A stretch of 64,000 bases of DNA from JANPPS01 sp965246835 (GTDB taxonomy: Bacteria; Pseudomonadota; Alphaproteobacteria; Acetobacterales; Acetobacteraceae), in the NCBI GenBank assembly GCA_965246835.1, contig CBDFFQ010000001.1, forward strand, positions 2,170,001 to 2,234,000. The letters run 5' to 3'. Position 1 is the stretch's first letter; every line of letters starts with the position of its first letter. The position numbers and the translations under genes are program-made. The notes beneath the pieces were generated by a model. The model ran no database searches, was not told the DNA's origin, and was given only the letters and a program-made list of their open reading frames with translations. Positions 33,716 through 42,021 of this stretch are shown one piece after another.

Positions 33716-34915
33716 TCACCCCGGCGCTGCGCCTTGCGTGCCGACATAAACGGCATACAGCGACTGACTTCCGGCCATGAACAGCCGATTGCGCTTGGGG
33801 CCGCCGAAGGCGAGGTTGCCGACCACCTCCGGAATGCGGATGCGGCCCAGCAACTTGCCGGCCGGGTTCCAGACTGTGACGCCGCTATAGCCGACGTTGC
33901 GGCCCGCATTGCTGGAAATCCACATGTTGCCCTCGACATCGGCGCGCACGCCGTCCGGCCCGCATTTCACGCCGTCCACCATGCAGTCGGAAAACAGCTT
34001 CTGCCCGCCCAGCTTGTTGTCGGCGCCCACATCGAACACGTGCACGTCGCCTTTGCCGCCGGGTCCTTGATCGCCAGGGCCCTTCCCGGTGCTGATGACA
34101 TAGAGCTTCTTGTAGTCTGGTGAGAAGGCGAGCCCGTTCGGATCCGGCACCTGCTCCTCCGTCACCACGAGGTCGAGCCGGCCCGAGGGGTCCCAGCGAT
34201 ACACGTTGGTCGGCAGCTCCCGCTTTCCCGGCACGAACCCGCCCGGTTGCCCAAGCCGCGGGTTCAGCTTGCCGGCAGCGTTGGACGGCCCGCCCGCCAC
34301 ATCCGGCGCGCCCTCATAGAGCTGTCCGCCATAGGGCGGGTCCGTGAACCACACGCTGCCATCGGGGTGCGGCACGGCGTCGTTGGGTGAGTTGAGGCGC
34401 TTGCCTTGATAGTTATCGGCCAGGATCGTGACCGAGCCATCCAACTCATATCGCACCACCCGGCGTGTCAGGTGCTCGCAGCTGATCTGCCGGCCCTGGA
34501 AGTCGAACGTGTTGCCGTTGCTGTTGTTGCTCGGCGCGCGGAACACGCTGACATGCCCGTCATCCTCGAGCCAGCGCATCTGCCGGTTGTTGGGAATGTC
34601 GCTCCACAGCAGATAGCGCCCCTCCGCGCACCAGGCCGGGCCCTCGGCCCAGAGCGCACCGGTCCAGAGGCGGACGATGCTGGTGTTGGGCTGCACCAGG
34701 CTGTCGAACACCGGGTCCACCGTGATCACGTCGGGGTCCGTGAAATAGGTCGTGGGCGCGCCATTCGGGCCGAAATCGCGGGGCGGCTGCGTGATGGTGG
34801 TGGGTGGTGCGGCGGGGCGGGGCGGGGCGGTCGGGGCCGCGGTCTGGGCGGCAGCAGCGGCCGCGACAGTGCTGGCCAGGCCCGCGACCACGCCGCGGCG
34901 CGAAAGCTGAGACAT
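33716..34915 (-). CDS. SMP-30/gluconolactonase family protein, Tat-like signal
   Basis: 399 residues. The N-terminus SQLSRRGVVAGLAST has a twin arginine followed by a hydrophobic Ala-rich stretch, suggesting Tat export. Six-bladed propeller motifs: EGPAWCAEGRYLLWSDIPNN, NSPNDAVPHPDGSVWFTDPPYG, DPNGLAFSPDYKKLYV, DGVRADVEGNMWISS. The Glu, Asn and Asp of these blades are the metal ligands of sugar lactonases. It probably hydrolyses an aldonolactone in the periplasm. A cytosolic lactonase would be expected for the galactose dehydrogenase at 23980, so a direct partnership is doubtful. Confidence 0.87.
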   Translation of the reverse strand: MSQLSRRGVVAGLASTVAAAAAAQTAAPTAPPRPAAPPTTITQPPRDFGPNGAPTTYFTDPDVITVDPVFDSLVQPNTSIVRLWTGALWAEGPAWCAEGRYLLWSDIPNNRQMRWLEDDGHVSVFRAPSNNSNGNTFDFQGRQISCEHLTRRVVRYELDGSVTILADNYQGKRLNSPNDAVPHPDGSVWFTDPPYGGQLYEGAPDVAGGPSNAAGKLNPRLGQPGGFVPGKRELPTNVYRWDPSGRLDLVVTEEQVPDPNGLAFSPDYKKLYVISTGKGPGDQGPGGKGDVHVFDVGADNKLGGQKLFSDCMVDGVKCGPDGVRADVEGNMWISSNAGRNVGYSGVTVWNPAGKLLGRIRIPEVVGNLAFGGPKRNRLFMAGSQSLYAVYVGTQGAAPG

Positions 34916-34986
34916 TCGGTTCCCTCCGGTTATCGTTAAGGGAACAATGGCCCGGCCGCCCCGGGGACCACCAAGTCAAAAATGCG

Positions 34987-35778
34987 CTAATCCGCACCAA
35001 GCCGCCGCAGCATCGCTTGCGCCGCATCGGGCGCGCGCACCTTGTCGCCGCTGATGAAGTAGACATAGCAGTCGCGGGGCGCCGCCTCGGGCGGCGAAAG
35101 GCACGGCAGGTCCGTGACGGGGCGCCCGTTCGCCCAGGCCTTGGCGCGCGCTGCCCATTGATCCAGCGCCGCACTGTCATAGCCCTCGGGCGCCGCCTCG
35201 GCATTGCGTTGCAGCCGCGCATAGACGAAGGGCGCCGTGAGGTCACCGAGCAGGGCCTGCTTGTCGGAATCGACGATCACCTGCGCCACACCCTGCGCGC
35301 GGAGCAGCGCCGTCCAGGCCGGGTCCTGGAACGTGGCATGCCGGGCCTCGATGGCGTGGCGAAGCGTAACGCCCTCCCATTCCGGCGGCAACAGCGCGAG
35401 CCATGCCGTAAACAGCCCGGCGTCGAACTTCTTGGTCGGCGCGAACTGCCATAGGATCGGGCCGAGCTTGGGGCCGAGCCGCGTCAGGCCTGAGCCGAGA
35501 AAGCGCTCGATCGCCGGGCCCACGGCCGTGAGGTCCTTGGCCTGCGTCGTGGCGCGGGAGGCCTTGACCGCGAACACGAACCCGTCCGGCACCGCGGCCC
35601 GCCAGGCCTCGAAGCTGGCCGGCGATTGCGTGCGGTAGAAGGTGCCGTTGATCTCGATGGACGTGACACGCTGGCTGGCCCAGGCGAGCTCCTGGGCATG
35701 CGGCAGGCCTTTGGGGTAGAAGCTGCCGCGCCAGGGAGCGAAGGTCCACCCGCCGATGCCGACGCCGATCGATGACAT
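34987..35778 (-). CDS. DUF72 (YecE-like) protein
   Basis: 263 residues from ATG 35778, with GGGAGG six bases upstream. VGIGGWTFAPWRGSFYPKGL, VTSIEINGTFYRTQ, FVFAVKASRATTQAKDL and LGPILWQFAP are the conserved blocks of DUF72, a TIM-barrel-like family of unknown biochemical role. The C-terminal VYARLQRNAEAAPEGYDS and DCYVYFISGDKVRAP complete the fold. Its first codon lies within the DUF1289 gene on the other strand. Confidence 0.9.
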   Translation of the reverse strand: MSSIGVGIGGWTFAPWRGSFYPKGLPHAQELAWASQRVTSIEINGTFYRTQSPASFEAWRAAVPDGFVFAVKASRATTQAKDLTAVGPAIERFLGSGLTRLGPKLGPILWQFAPTKKFDAGLFTAWLALLPPEWEGVTLRHAIEARHATFQDPAWTALLRAQGVAQVIVDSDKQALLGDLTAPFVYARLQRNAEAAPEGYDSAALDQWAARAKAWANGRPVTDLPCLSPPEAAPRDCYVYFISGDKVRAPDAAQAMLRRLGAD

Positions 35779-35938
35779 GGATCCTCCCTCGCCCTGCACG
35801 GGCGTCTGCACGATGCTGGCCGGCCGGTGTGCCGGGTGTGGGCGCACGCTGGCGGAAATCGGCGCCTGGGTCGATGCCAGCCCGGCAGAACGCCGCGCAA
35901 TCCTGGCCGGCGTTGCCGCACGGGTAAAAGCGCGTTAA
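35756..35938 (+). CDS. DUF1289 small cysteine-motif protein
   Basis: 60 residues from ATG 35756, or 53 from ATG 35777. PSPCTGVCTMLAGRCAGCGRTLAEI contains the four-cysteine pattern C-x3-C-x6-C-x2-C of DUF1289, likely a metal or Fe-S site. DASPAERRAIL matches the family end. Function unknown. It is divergent from and overlaps the DUF72 gene: with the 35777 start, the two ATGs share the same CATG. Promoters for each must therefore lie inside the other gene. Confidence 0.8.
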   Translation: MPTPIDDMDPPSPCTGVCTMLAGRCAGCGRTLAEIGAWVDASPAERRAILAGVAARVKAR

Positions 35939-36021
35939 AAGCAACGTTCCGGAGTCATAAAGACTTTCCACGCGGCTATCCCGGCCCTAATATCGTTCCA
36001 TCTTAGAAAGGAATGACGGCG

Positions 36022-37707
36022 ATGGCACATGGTATGGACAATCGCGGCCTGGTCGCGGGCGCAATCCCCGGGCTGCCGGCAGGCCGGTTCGGGCGAATGT
36101 TCGAGCTGGGCGGCGGCATGAACCCCAACATCCGCCTACCGGACGCGGCGCTGGCCGAGATCGCGAAGGCCATGATCAAGAAGGACCCCGGCAAGCCGAT
36201 CACGGAGCCGGAGCCCGTGGACGAGAACCCGACCGTGCCCGCCGGCTACACCTATTTCGGCCAGTTCGTGGACCACGACATCACCTTCGACCCGACGCCG
36301 CTCAGCGCCGAGCGGGAGGATATCGGCGCATTGGTCGATTTCCGGACGCCGGCGCTCGACCTCGACAACGTCTATGGCCGCGGGCCGGACGATCAGCCCT
36401 ATATGTATGACGGCGTGAAGCTGCGGGTGGGCGGCGTGCCCGGCAATGGCGGCGCCGCGGTCGGCACACGGAACGACCTGTTCCGGATCGTGGACGGGAT
36501 CCCGATCCTGGGCGACAAGCGCAACGACGAGAACAAGATCGTCTCCCAGGTGCACGGCGCCCTGATCGCGTTCCACAACAAGGTCGTGATGGACGACGCC
36601 CTCATGACCTGGGCCGGGGTGGATTTGGCCGATGACGGCGCCCGGTTCAACGCGGCCCGCACCATCGTGCAATGGCATTATCAATGGGTGGTGGCGTTCG
36701 ACTACCTCAACCGCATCTGCGAGCCCGGCATGGTGGCGGAGGTGCTGAACCCCGGCGGTGCCCCCCGCATCAACCACTACGCCAAGCTCGGCGCGCCCTG
36801 GGCCTACATGCCGGTCGAATTCTCGGGCGCCGCGTTCCGGTTCGGGCATTCGCAGGTGCGGCCCTCCTACGCGCTGAACCGGTTCGTGGGCACGAAGCAC
36901 GGCAAGGACGAGACCCGGATCCCGACCTTCGCCATCGTGGCGGACCCGGCGCATCCGACGCCCGCCGAGCAACTGCTGAACCTGAACGGCTTCCCGGGCA
37001 CGCTGCCGGGCGAGTGGGGGATCGACTGGGGCTATTTCCTGGACGGCATCCCGGCCAACACCGCCATTCCGGACGCGCCCGCCGCCGGCGAGAAGGTGCA
37101 GGCGCCGCAGCCCTCCTACCGCATGGACGCCAACCTGGTGGACCCCTTGGCGATCCTGCCGGAGTTCCAGACGGTGGCGAAGAAGAAGCACAATGATTGG
37201 CTGATGCACCTGGCGTTCCGCAACCTACGGCGAGGCCAGCTGCTGGAACTGCCGTCCGGGGAGGCCATCGCGACCCGGCTGGGTCTGGTGCCGATGCCGC
37301 CGGGTGTGGTGTGGGGCGCCGGATCGACCCAGGTGGGCAAGAAGCCGTTCCCCGGCAACACGAAAACGGATTTCGACGCCACGGTCGCCGCCCGGGACAA
37401 GGCGCTGAAGGCCGTGACCGCGATGGGCTATCCGTTGGCCGGCAACACCCCGCTTTGGTATTACATCCTTCGCGAGGCCGAGTATTACGGCGTGACCAAG
37501 GACATGAACGAGCCCGGCGTCGCCTTCGGCGGCCAGCATCTGGGGCCCGTAGGCAGCCGGATCCTGGCGGAGACGTTCGTGGGCCTGCTGGCGATGGACG
37601 GGTCCTCGTTCCTGCACGCCAAGCCCGGCTTCTCGCCCCATCCGCTGATCGCGGGAGGCGCCAAGGACTTCACCCTGGACCGGCTGATCACATACGCGCT
37701 CGGCTGA
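36022..37707 (+). CDS. Bacterial animal-type haem peroxidase
   Basis: 561 residues from ATG 36022, nine bases after AAAGGA; ATG 36013 directly abuts that site and is less likely. YTYFGQFVDHDITFDP carries the distal His and Asp of the peroxidase-cyclooxygenase superfamily. VSQVHGALIAFHNKV is the usual following helix and FRFGHSQVRPSY holds the proximal His. No signal peptide is seen, so it is cytosolic or exported by an unknown route. It should oxidise halide or organic substrates with peroxide; the true substrate is unknown. Free-standing, with TAATAT at 35989 as a possible -10, and followed by a strong hairpin. Confidence 0.88.
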   Translation: MAHGMDNRGLVAGAIPGLPAGRFGRMFELGGGMNPNIRLPDAALAEIAKAMIKKDPGKPITEPEPVDENPTVPAGYTYFGQFVDHDITFDPTPLSAEREDIGALVDFRTPALDLDNVYGRGPDDQPYMYDGVKLRVGGVPGNGGAAVGTRNDLFRIVDGIPILGDKRNDENKIVSQVHGALIAFHNKVVMDDALMTWAGVDLADDGARFNAARTIVQWHYQWVVAFDYLNRICEPGMVAEVLNPGGAPRINHYAKLGAPWAYMPVEFSGAAFRFGHSQVRPSYALNRFVGTKHGKDETRIPTFAIVADPAHPTPAEQLLNLNGFPGTLPGEWGIDWGYFLDGIPANTAIPDAPAAGEKVQAPQPSYRMDANLVDPLAILPEFQTVAKKKHNDWLMHLAFRNLRRGQLLELPSGEAIATRLGLVPMPPGVVWGAGSTQVGKKPFPGNTKTDFDATVAARDKALKAVTAMGYPLAGNTPLWYYILREAEYYGVTKDMNEPGVAFGGQHLGPVGSRILAETFVGLLAMDGSSFLHAKPGFSPHPLIAGGAKDFTLDRLITYALG

Positions 37708-37713
37708 CAGGAT

Positions 37714-37742
37714 AACGCCTGGTCAGGACCTGGCCAGGCGTT
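37714..37742 (+). terminator. Hairpin after the peroxidase gene
   Basis: AACGCCTGGTC (37714-37724) pairs with GGCCAGGCGTT (37732-37742) with one G-U pair and a seven-base loop. It starts six bases after the peroxidase stop. The T-run that follows is interrupted (TTGACCCCTTTC), so it is a weak intrinsic terminator or an RNA-stability hairpin. Its right arm overlaps a TTGACC hexamer that might be the sdh -35 box. Confidence 0.5.
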
Positions 37743-37794
37743 GACCCCTTTCGGGTACGCTCCTAAGTCTTTGGTGCACTGCACCGGAGGCCCG

Positions 37795-38232
37795 ATGAAG
37801 AACATTCGCGACGCGCTGATGGTCGCATACACGAGCGATGGCCGCCTGGTCCGCCGGCCGCTTTCGCCGCATCTGCAGGTGTATTCTCCCCAGCTCACCT
37901 CGGTATTGTCGATCATGAACCGGGTGACGGGCATCGCCGTCTCGGCTGGCACCGTCCTTCTGGTGTGGTGGCTCGCTGCCGCCGCCAGCGGGCCGTCGGC
38001 GTTCGCGACCGTGCAGAGCTTCCTGGGCTCGCCGATTGGGCTGTTCGTGCTGTTCGGGTGGACGGCGGCGTTGATGTATCACTTCCTGGGCGGGCTGCGG
38101 CATCTGATGTGGGACGCCGGGTATGGCTACGACCTGCCGCAGGTGCATGCGACGGGGTGGGCCGTGGTGATCGGGACGGTGGTGTCCACGATCCTGATCT
38201 GGGCGGTCGGCCTATACCTGGTGCATCGATGA
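37795..38232 (+). CDS. sdhC: Succinate dehydrogenase cytochrome b556 subunit
   Basis: 145 residues, preceded by GGAGG five bases before the ATG. RPLSPHLQVYSPQLTSVLSIMNRVTG is the SdhC N-terminal motif with quinone-site Ser and Arg. Three membrane spans; MYHFLGGLRHLMWDAGYG has the haem-ligand His. Anchors complex II and binds ubiquinone in the inner membrane. First gene of sdhCDAB, overlapping sdhD by four bases. Confidence 0.93.
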   Translation: MKNIRDALMVAYTSDGRLVRRPLSPHLQVYSPQLTSVLSIMNRVTGIAVSAGTVLLVWWLAAAASGPSAFATVQSFLGSPIGLFVLFGWTAALMYHFLGGLRHLMWDAGYGYDLPQVHATGWAVVIGTVVSTILIWAVGLYLVHR

Positions 38233-38624
38233 AAGAGGCGATCAAGATCGACGTCCGGCGCAGCCAGCTCGGCCGCGCCAAGGGGCTGGGTGCCGGGGGC
38301 GGGCTGCATCATTGGATGGCGGAGCGGCTGACCAGCATCGCGCTCGTGCCGCTGACGCTATGGTTCATCTACGCCATGCTGCATTTGGCGGGCGCGCCGC
38401 AGGAGGATGTGGCCGGCTGGGCGGGCAATCCGGTCAATACCGTATTGTTGCTGGCGCTGGTGGTCATGACGTTCCATCACATGCAGCTGGGTTTGCAAGT
38501 CGTGCTGGAAGACTATGTGAATGACCAGCGGTTGCGCAGCGTGCTGGTCCTGGCGAACAAGGCGGTGGCCTTGTTCTTGGGGCTGCTTGGCGTCGTGTCC
38601 GTGCTGAAGCTGGCCCTTACCTGA
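38229..38624 (+). CDS. sdhD: Succinate dehydrogenase membrane anchor subunit
   Basis: 131 residues with three hydrophobic spans. RAKGLGAGGGLHHWMAERLTSIAL is the typical alphaproteobacterial SdhD start, and MTFHHMQLGLQVVLEDYV contains the second haem His and the quinone-site Tyr. Pairs with SdhC. ATGA overlap with sdhC and ten bases before sdhA. Confidence 0.92.
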   Translation: MKEAIKIDVRRSQLGRAKGLGAGGGLHHWMAERLTSIALVPLTLWFIYAMLHLAGAPQEDVAGWAGNPVNTVLLLALVVMTFHHMQLGLQVVLEDYVNDQRLRSVLVLANKAVALFLGLLGVVSVLKLALT

Positions 38625-38634
38625 GGCAACCCGA

Positions 38635-40443
38635 ATGAATGCGTTCTCCAAGCCGAGTGGCACCTACAACATCATCGATCATACCTACGATGTGATCGTG
38701 GTGGGGGCGGGCGGGGCCGGGTTGCGCGCCACGTTGGGGATGGGCGCCGCCGGGCTCAAGACGGCGTGCCTGACCAAGGTGTTCCCGACGCGCTCCCACA
38801 CCGTCGCGGCGCAGGGCGGCATCGGCGCGGCGCTGGGCAACATGGGCGAGGATGACTGGCGCTGGCACATGTACGACACCGTCAAGGGGTCGGATTGGCT
38901 GGGCGACCAGGACGCCATCGAATACATGTGCCGCGAGGCGATCCCGGCCGTCTATGAGCTGGAGCATTACGGCGTCCCGTTCAGCCGGACGGAGGATGGC
39001 CGCATCTACCAGCGCCCCTTCGGCGGGCACATGACCGAATACGGCAAGGCCCCGGCCATGCGCGCCTGCGCCGCGGCGGACCGCACCGGGCACGCGATCC
39101 TGCACACGCTGTATCAGCAGAGCCTGAAGCACGAGGTCGAGTTCTTCGTCGAATACATTGCGCTCGACCTCATCATGGATGAGGAGGGCGCTTGCCGCGG
39201 CGTCATGGCCTGGTGCCTCGAGGACGGGTCCATGCACCGGTTCCGGGCGCAGCAGACGGTGCTGGCCACGGGCGGCTATGGCCGGGCGTATTTCAGCTGC
39301 ACCTCCGCCCATACCTGCACCGGGGACGGCAACGGCATGGCGATCCGCGCGGGGATCCCGATGCAGGACATGGAGTTCGTGCAATTCCACCCCACGGGCA
39401 TCTACGGCTCCGGCTGCCTGATCACCGAGGGCTCGCGCGGCGAAGGCGGCTATCTGACCAATTCCGAGGGCGAGCGGTTCATGGAGCGCTACGCGCCGAC
39501 CGCGAAGGATCTGGCCTCGCGGGACGTGGTGAGCCGGTCCATGACGCTGGAGATCAATGCCGGGCGCGGCGTGGGGCCGAACAAGGACCACATCCACTTG
39601 CATCTGGAGCATCTGGGCGCCGATCTGCTGCATGAACGCCTGCCGGGCATCTCCGAGACCGCCAAGGTGTTCGCGGGCGTGGACGTGACGAAGGAGCCGA
39701 TCCCGGTGCTGCCGACCGTGCACTACAACATGGGCGGCATCCCCACGAACTACCGCACCGAGGTGCTGCGCCCCACGGCGCGCGACCCCGATGCTGTCGT
39801 GCCCGGCCTGATGGCCGTCGGTGAGGCCGCCTGCGTGTCGGTGCACGGCGCCAACCGGCTCGGCACCAACTCGCTGCTGGACCTCGTGGTGTTCGGCCGC
39901 GCCGCCGCGCACCGGGCGGGTGAGATCATCAAGCCCGGCTCCAGCCAGGCCCCCTTGCCGGCGCGCGCCGGGGAGAACGCGCTGGACCGCTTCGACCGCA
40001 CCCGCAACGCGCATGGCGGCACGAAGGTCGCGGCCATGCGGTTCGAGCTGCAGAAGGTGATGCAGAGCCACGCCGCGGTGTATCGCAACAGCGAGAGCCT
40101 GAAGGAGGGCGTGTCCAAGATGCAGGGCCTCTGGTCCGGGATGGCGGACATGCAGGTCAGCGACCGCAGCCTGATCTGGAACACCGACCTGGTGGAGGCG
40201 CTGGAGTTCGACAACCTGATGGGCAACGCCATGACCACGATGGTCTCGGCCGAGAACCGGCACGAGAGCCGCGGCGCCCACGCCCATGACGATTTCCCGG
40301 ACCGCGACGATGGCGAGTGGATGAAGCACACGCTGGCCTGGTGCGACGCGGACGGGAAAGTCGATCTCGGGTATCGCGAAGTGAAGATGCAGACGTTGAC
40401 CAACGAGGTCAGCGTGTTTCCGCCGAAGAAGCGAGTTTACTGA
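38635..40443 (+). CDS. sdhA: Succinate dehydrogenase flavoprotein subunit
   Basis: 602 residues, usual length. The FAD fold is VIVVGAGGAGLRATLG. SHTVAAQGGIGAALGN includes the His that binds FAD covalently, HPTGIYGSGCLITEGSRGEGG the substrate loop, and HGANRLGTNSLLDLVVFGR the late FAD motif. Oxidises succinate to fumarate in the TCA cycle. The complete catalytic set is present. A long antisense frame lies across this gene and is rejected. Confidence 0.97.
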   Translation: MNAFSKPSGTYNIIDHTYDVIVVGAGGAGLRATLGMGAAGLKTACLTKVFPTRSHTVAAQGGIGAALGNMGEDDWRWHMYDTVKGSDWLGDQDAIEYMCREAIPAVYELEHYGVPFSRTEDGRIYQRPFGGHMTEYGKAPAMRACAAADRTGHAILHTLYQQSLKHEVEFFVEYIALDLIMDEEGACRGVMAWCLEDGSMHRFRAQQTVLATGGYGRAYFSCTSAHTCTGDGNGMAIRAGIPMQDMEFVQFHPTGIYGSGCLITEGSRGEGGYLTNSEGERFMERYAPTAKDLASRDVVSRSMTLEINAGRGVGPNKDHIHLHLEHLGADLLHERLPGISETAKVFAGVDVTKEPIPVLPTVHYNMGGIPTNYRTEVLRPTARDPDAVVPGLMAVGEAACVSVHGANRLGTNSLLDLVVFGRAAAHRAGEIIKPGSSQAPLPARAGENALDRFDRTRNAHGGTKVAAMRFELQKVMQSHAAVYRNSESLKEGVSKMQGLWSGMADMQVSDRSLIWNTDLVEALEFDNLMGNAMTTMVSAENRHESRGAHAHDDFPDRDDGEWMKHTLAWCDADGKVDLGYREVKMQTLTNEVSVFPPKKRVY

Positions 40444-40446
40444 GCC

Positions 40447-41229
40447 ATGGCCACCTTTACCCTTCCCAAGAACAGCAAGATCGGCACCGGCCGCACCTTC
40501 AAGGCGGCCGAGGGTGCCACGCGCACCAAGGAGTTCCGCATCTACCGCTGGAACCCCGATGACGACGCGAACCCCAGCCTCGACACCTACGAGCTCGACC
40601 TCGACAAGGTCGGCCCCATGGTGCTGGACGCGCTCATCTACATCAAGAACGAGGTAGATCCGACGCTGACCTTTCGCCGCTCCTGCCGGGAGGGGATCTG
40701 CGGGTCGTGCTCGATGAATATCGATGGCGGCAACACGCTCGCCTGTCTCAAGGCGCATGACGAGGTGAAGGGCGCCGTTCGGATCTACCCGCTGCCGCAC
40801 ATGGCGGTGGTGAAGGACCTGGTGCCGGACCTCAGCCAGGCCTACGCCCAGCTCCGCAGCATCGAGCCATGGCTGAAATCCGAGACGCCGCCGCCGCCCG
40901 ATGCCGAGCGGCTGCAATCCAAGGAGGAGCGGGCGGCGCTGGACGGGATGTGGGAGTGCATCCTGTGCTTCTGCTGCACGACGTCCTGCCCGAGCTATTG
41001 GTGGAACGGCGACAAGTACCTCGGCCCGGCCGTCCTGTTGCAGGCCTATCGCTGGATCGCCGACAGCCGGGACGAGGCGACGGGGGATCGGCTGGATGCG
41101 CTGGAAGACCCGTATAAGCTGTATCGCTGCCACACGATCATGAACTGCACCCAGACCTGCCCAAAGGGTCTGAACCCGGCGAAGGCGATCGGAGAAATCA
41201 AGCAGTTGCTGGTGGATCGGAAGGGCTGA
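40447..41229 (+). CDS. sdhB: Succinate dehydrogenase iron-sulphur subunit
   Basis: 260 residues. [2Fe-2S] site: SCREGICGSCSMNIDGGN followed by LAC. [4Fe-4S] and [3Fe-4S] sites: ECILCFCCTTSCPSYWWN and CTQTCPKGLNP. Passes electrons from SdhA flavin to the membrane quinone site. Last gene of the operon; the region after it holds inverted REP-like elements. Confidence 0.97.
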   Translation: MATFTLPKNSKIGTGRTFKAAEGATRTKEFRIYRWNPDDDANPSLDTYELDLDKVGPMVLDALIYIKNEVDPTLTFRRSCREGICGSCSMNIDGGNTLACLKAHDEVKGAVRIYPLPHMAVVKDLVPDLSQAYAQLRSIEPWLKSETPPPPDAERLQSKEERAALDGMWECILCFCCTTSCPSYWWNGDKYLGPAVLLQAYRWIADSRDEATGDRLDALEDPYKLYRCHTIMNCTQTCPKGLNPAKAIGEIKQLLVDRKG

Positions 41230-41244
41230 CGGACGGAGGAAACC

Positions 41245-41350
41245 CCCTCTCCCGCTGGCGGGAGAGGGTAGGGTGAGGGTGGGGCAACACCCCGGTCGAT
41301 CGTGAGGGAGGTTCCCACCCTCACCCCGACCCTCTCCCGCGAGCGGGGGA
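41245..41350. repeat. Inverted pair of REP-like palindromes
   Basis: 41245-41268 is a perfect 11-bp palindrome (CCCTCTCCCGC, TG, GCGGGAGAGGG) followed by GGGTAGGGTGAGGGTGGGG-like sequence. 41312-41350 is the same unit inverted (CCCACCCTCACC, then CCCTCTCCCGC and an imperfect second arm). About 28 unrelated bases separate them. The arrangement matches bacterial interspersed mosaic elements. It may end or stabilise the sdh transcript. The right copy is open as coding sequence upstream of the phosphatase start. Confidence 0.75.
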
Positions 41351-41373
41351 CGCAAGTGGCTTTTCAGGGCACC

Positions 41374-42021
41374 ATGGACACGCCGGCCCATCGTCGAAAA
41401 GCCTGGCTCGACAGCCTGCTGGTCGATCACGCCGTTTTTCGCGCGGTATGGACCAATCTGGCACCGGTCATTCCCGGGAAGCTGTATCGCTCCAACCATC
41501 CGACGCCAGGGCACCTCGCGGCGGCCACGCAAAAACTCGGTCTCAAGACGCTCATCAATCTGCGCGGCCATCGGCAATGCGGATCGGACGCGCTGTCGCG
41601 GGAGGCCGCCGCGCGGTTGGGCCTGAACCACATCGACATGGCGTTCGAAAGCCGCGGTGCCCCGCATCGCGACCGCATCCTTCGTTTTGCCGGCATCTAC
41701 GCGTCGCTGGAAACACCGGCGCTCATGCATTGCAAATCGGGCGCCGACCGCGCCGGCCTCGCATCCGGCCTGGCCATAATGTTCGAGGGCGGCACCGCGG
41801 CGCAGGCCCTCGAACACCTCTCCTGGCGCTTCGGCCATTGGAGCCGCAGCCGCACCGGCATCCTGGACGCGTTCTTCGTGCGCTATGCCGCGGATGCCGA
41901 AGGCCGGCTCCCGTTCCTCGACTGGCTCCGCACCGAGTATAACGAGGCCGCCCTGCGACGGGACTTCGTCGCGGGCGGCCTGTCCAGTTTCCTCAACGAC
42001 CGGGTGTTGCGCCGGGAGTGA
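41374..42021 (+). CDS. Dual-specificity-like protein tyrosine phosphatase
   Basis: 215 residues from ATG 41374, with AGGG seven bases upstream; a longer frame into the repeat (GTG 41356) is unlikely. The catalytic P-loop HCKSGADRAG gives Cys120 and Arg126 (C-x5-R). LYRSNHPTPGHL and LINLRG are typical of the bacterial Y-phosphatase family. It may dephosphorylate a protein, phosphoinositide-like or polysaccharide-regulating substrate in the cytosol. The 3' end overlaps the convergent SPFH gene by 29 bases, which could couple their expression negatively. Confidence 0.82.
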   Translation: MDTPAHRRKAWLDSLLVDHAVFRAVWTNLAPVIPGKLYRSNHPTPGHLAAATQKLGLKTLINLRGHRQCGSDALSREAAARLGLNHIDMAFESRGAPHRDRILRFAGIYASLETPALMHCKSGADRAGLASGLAIMFEGGTAAQALEHLSWRFGHWSRSRTGILDAFFVRYAADAEGRLPFLDWLRTEYNEAALRRDFVAGGLSSFLNDRVLRRE

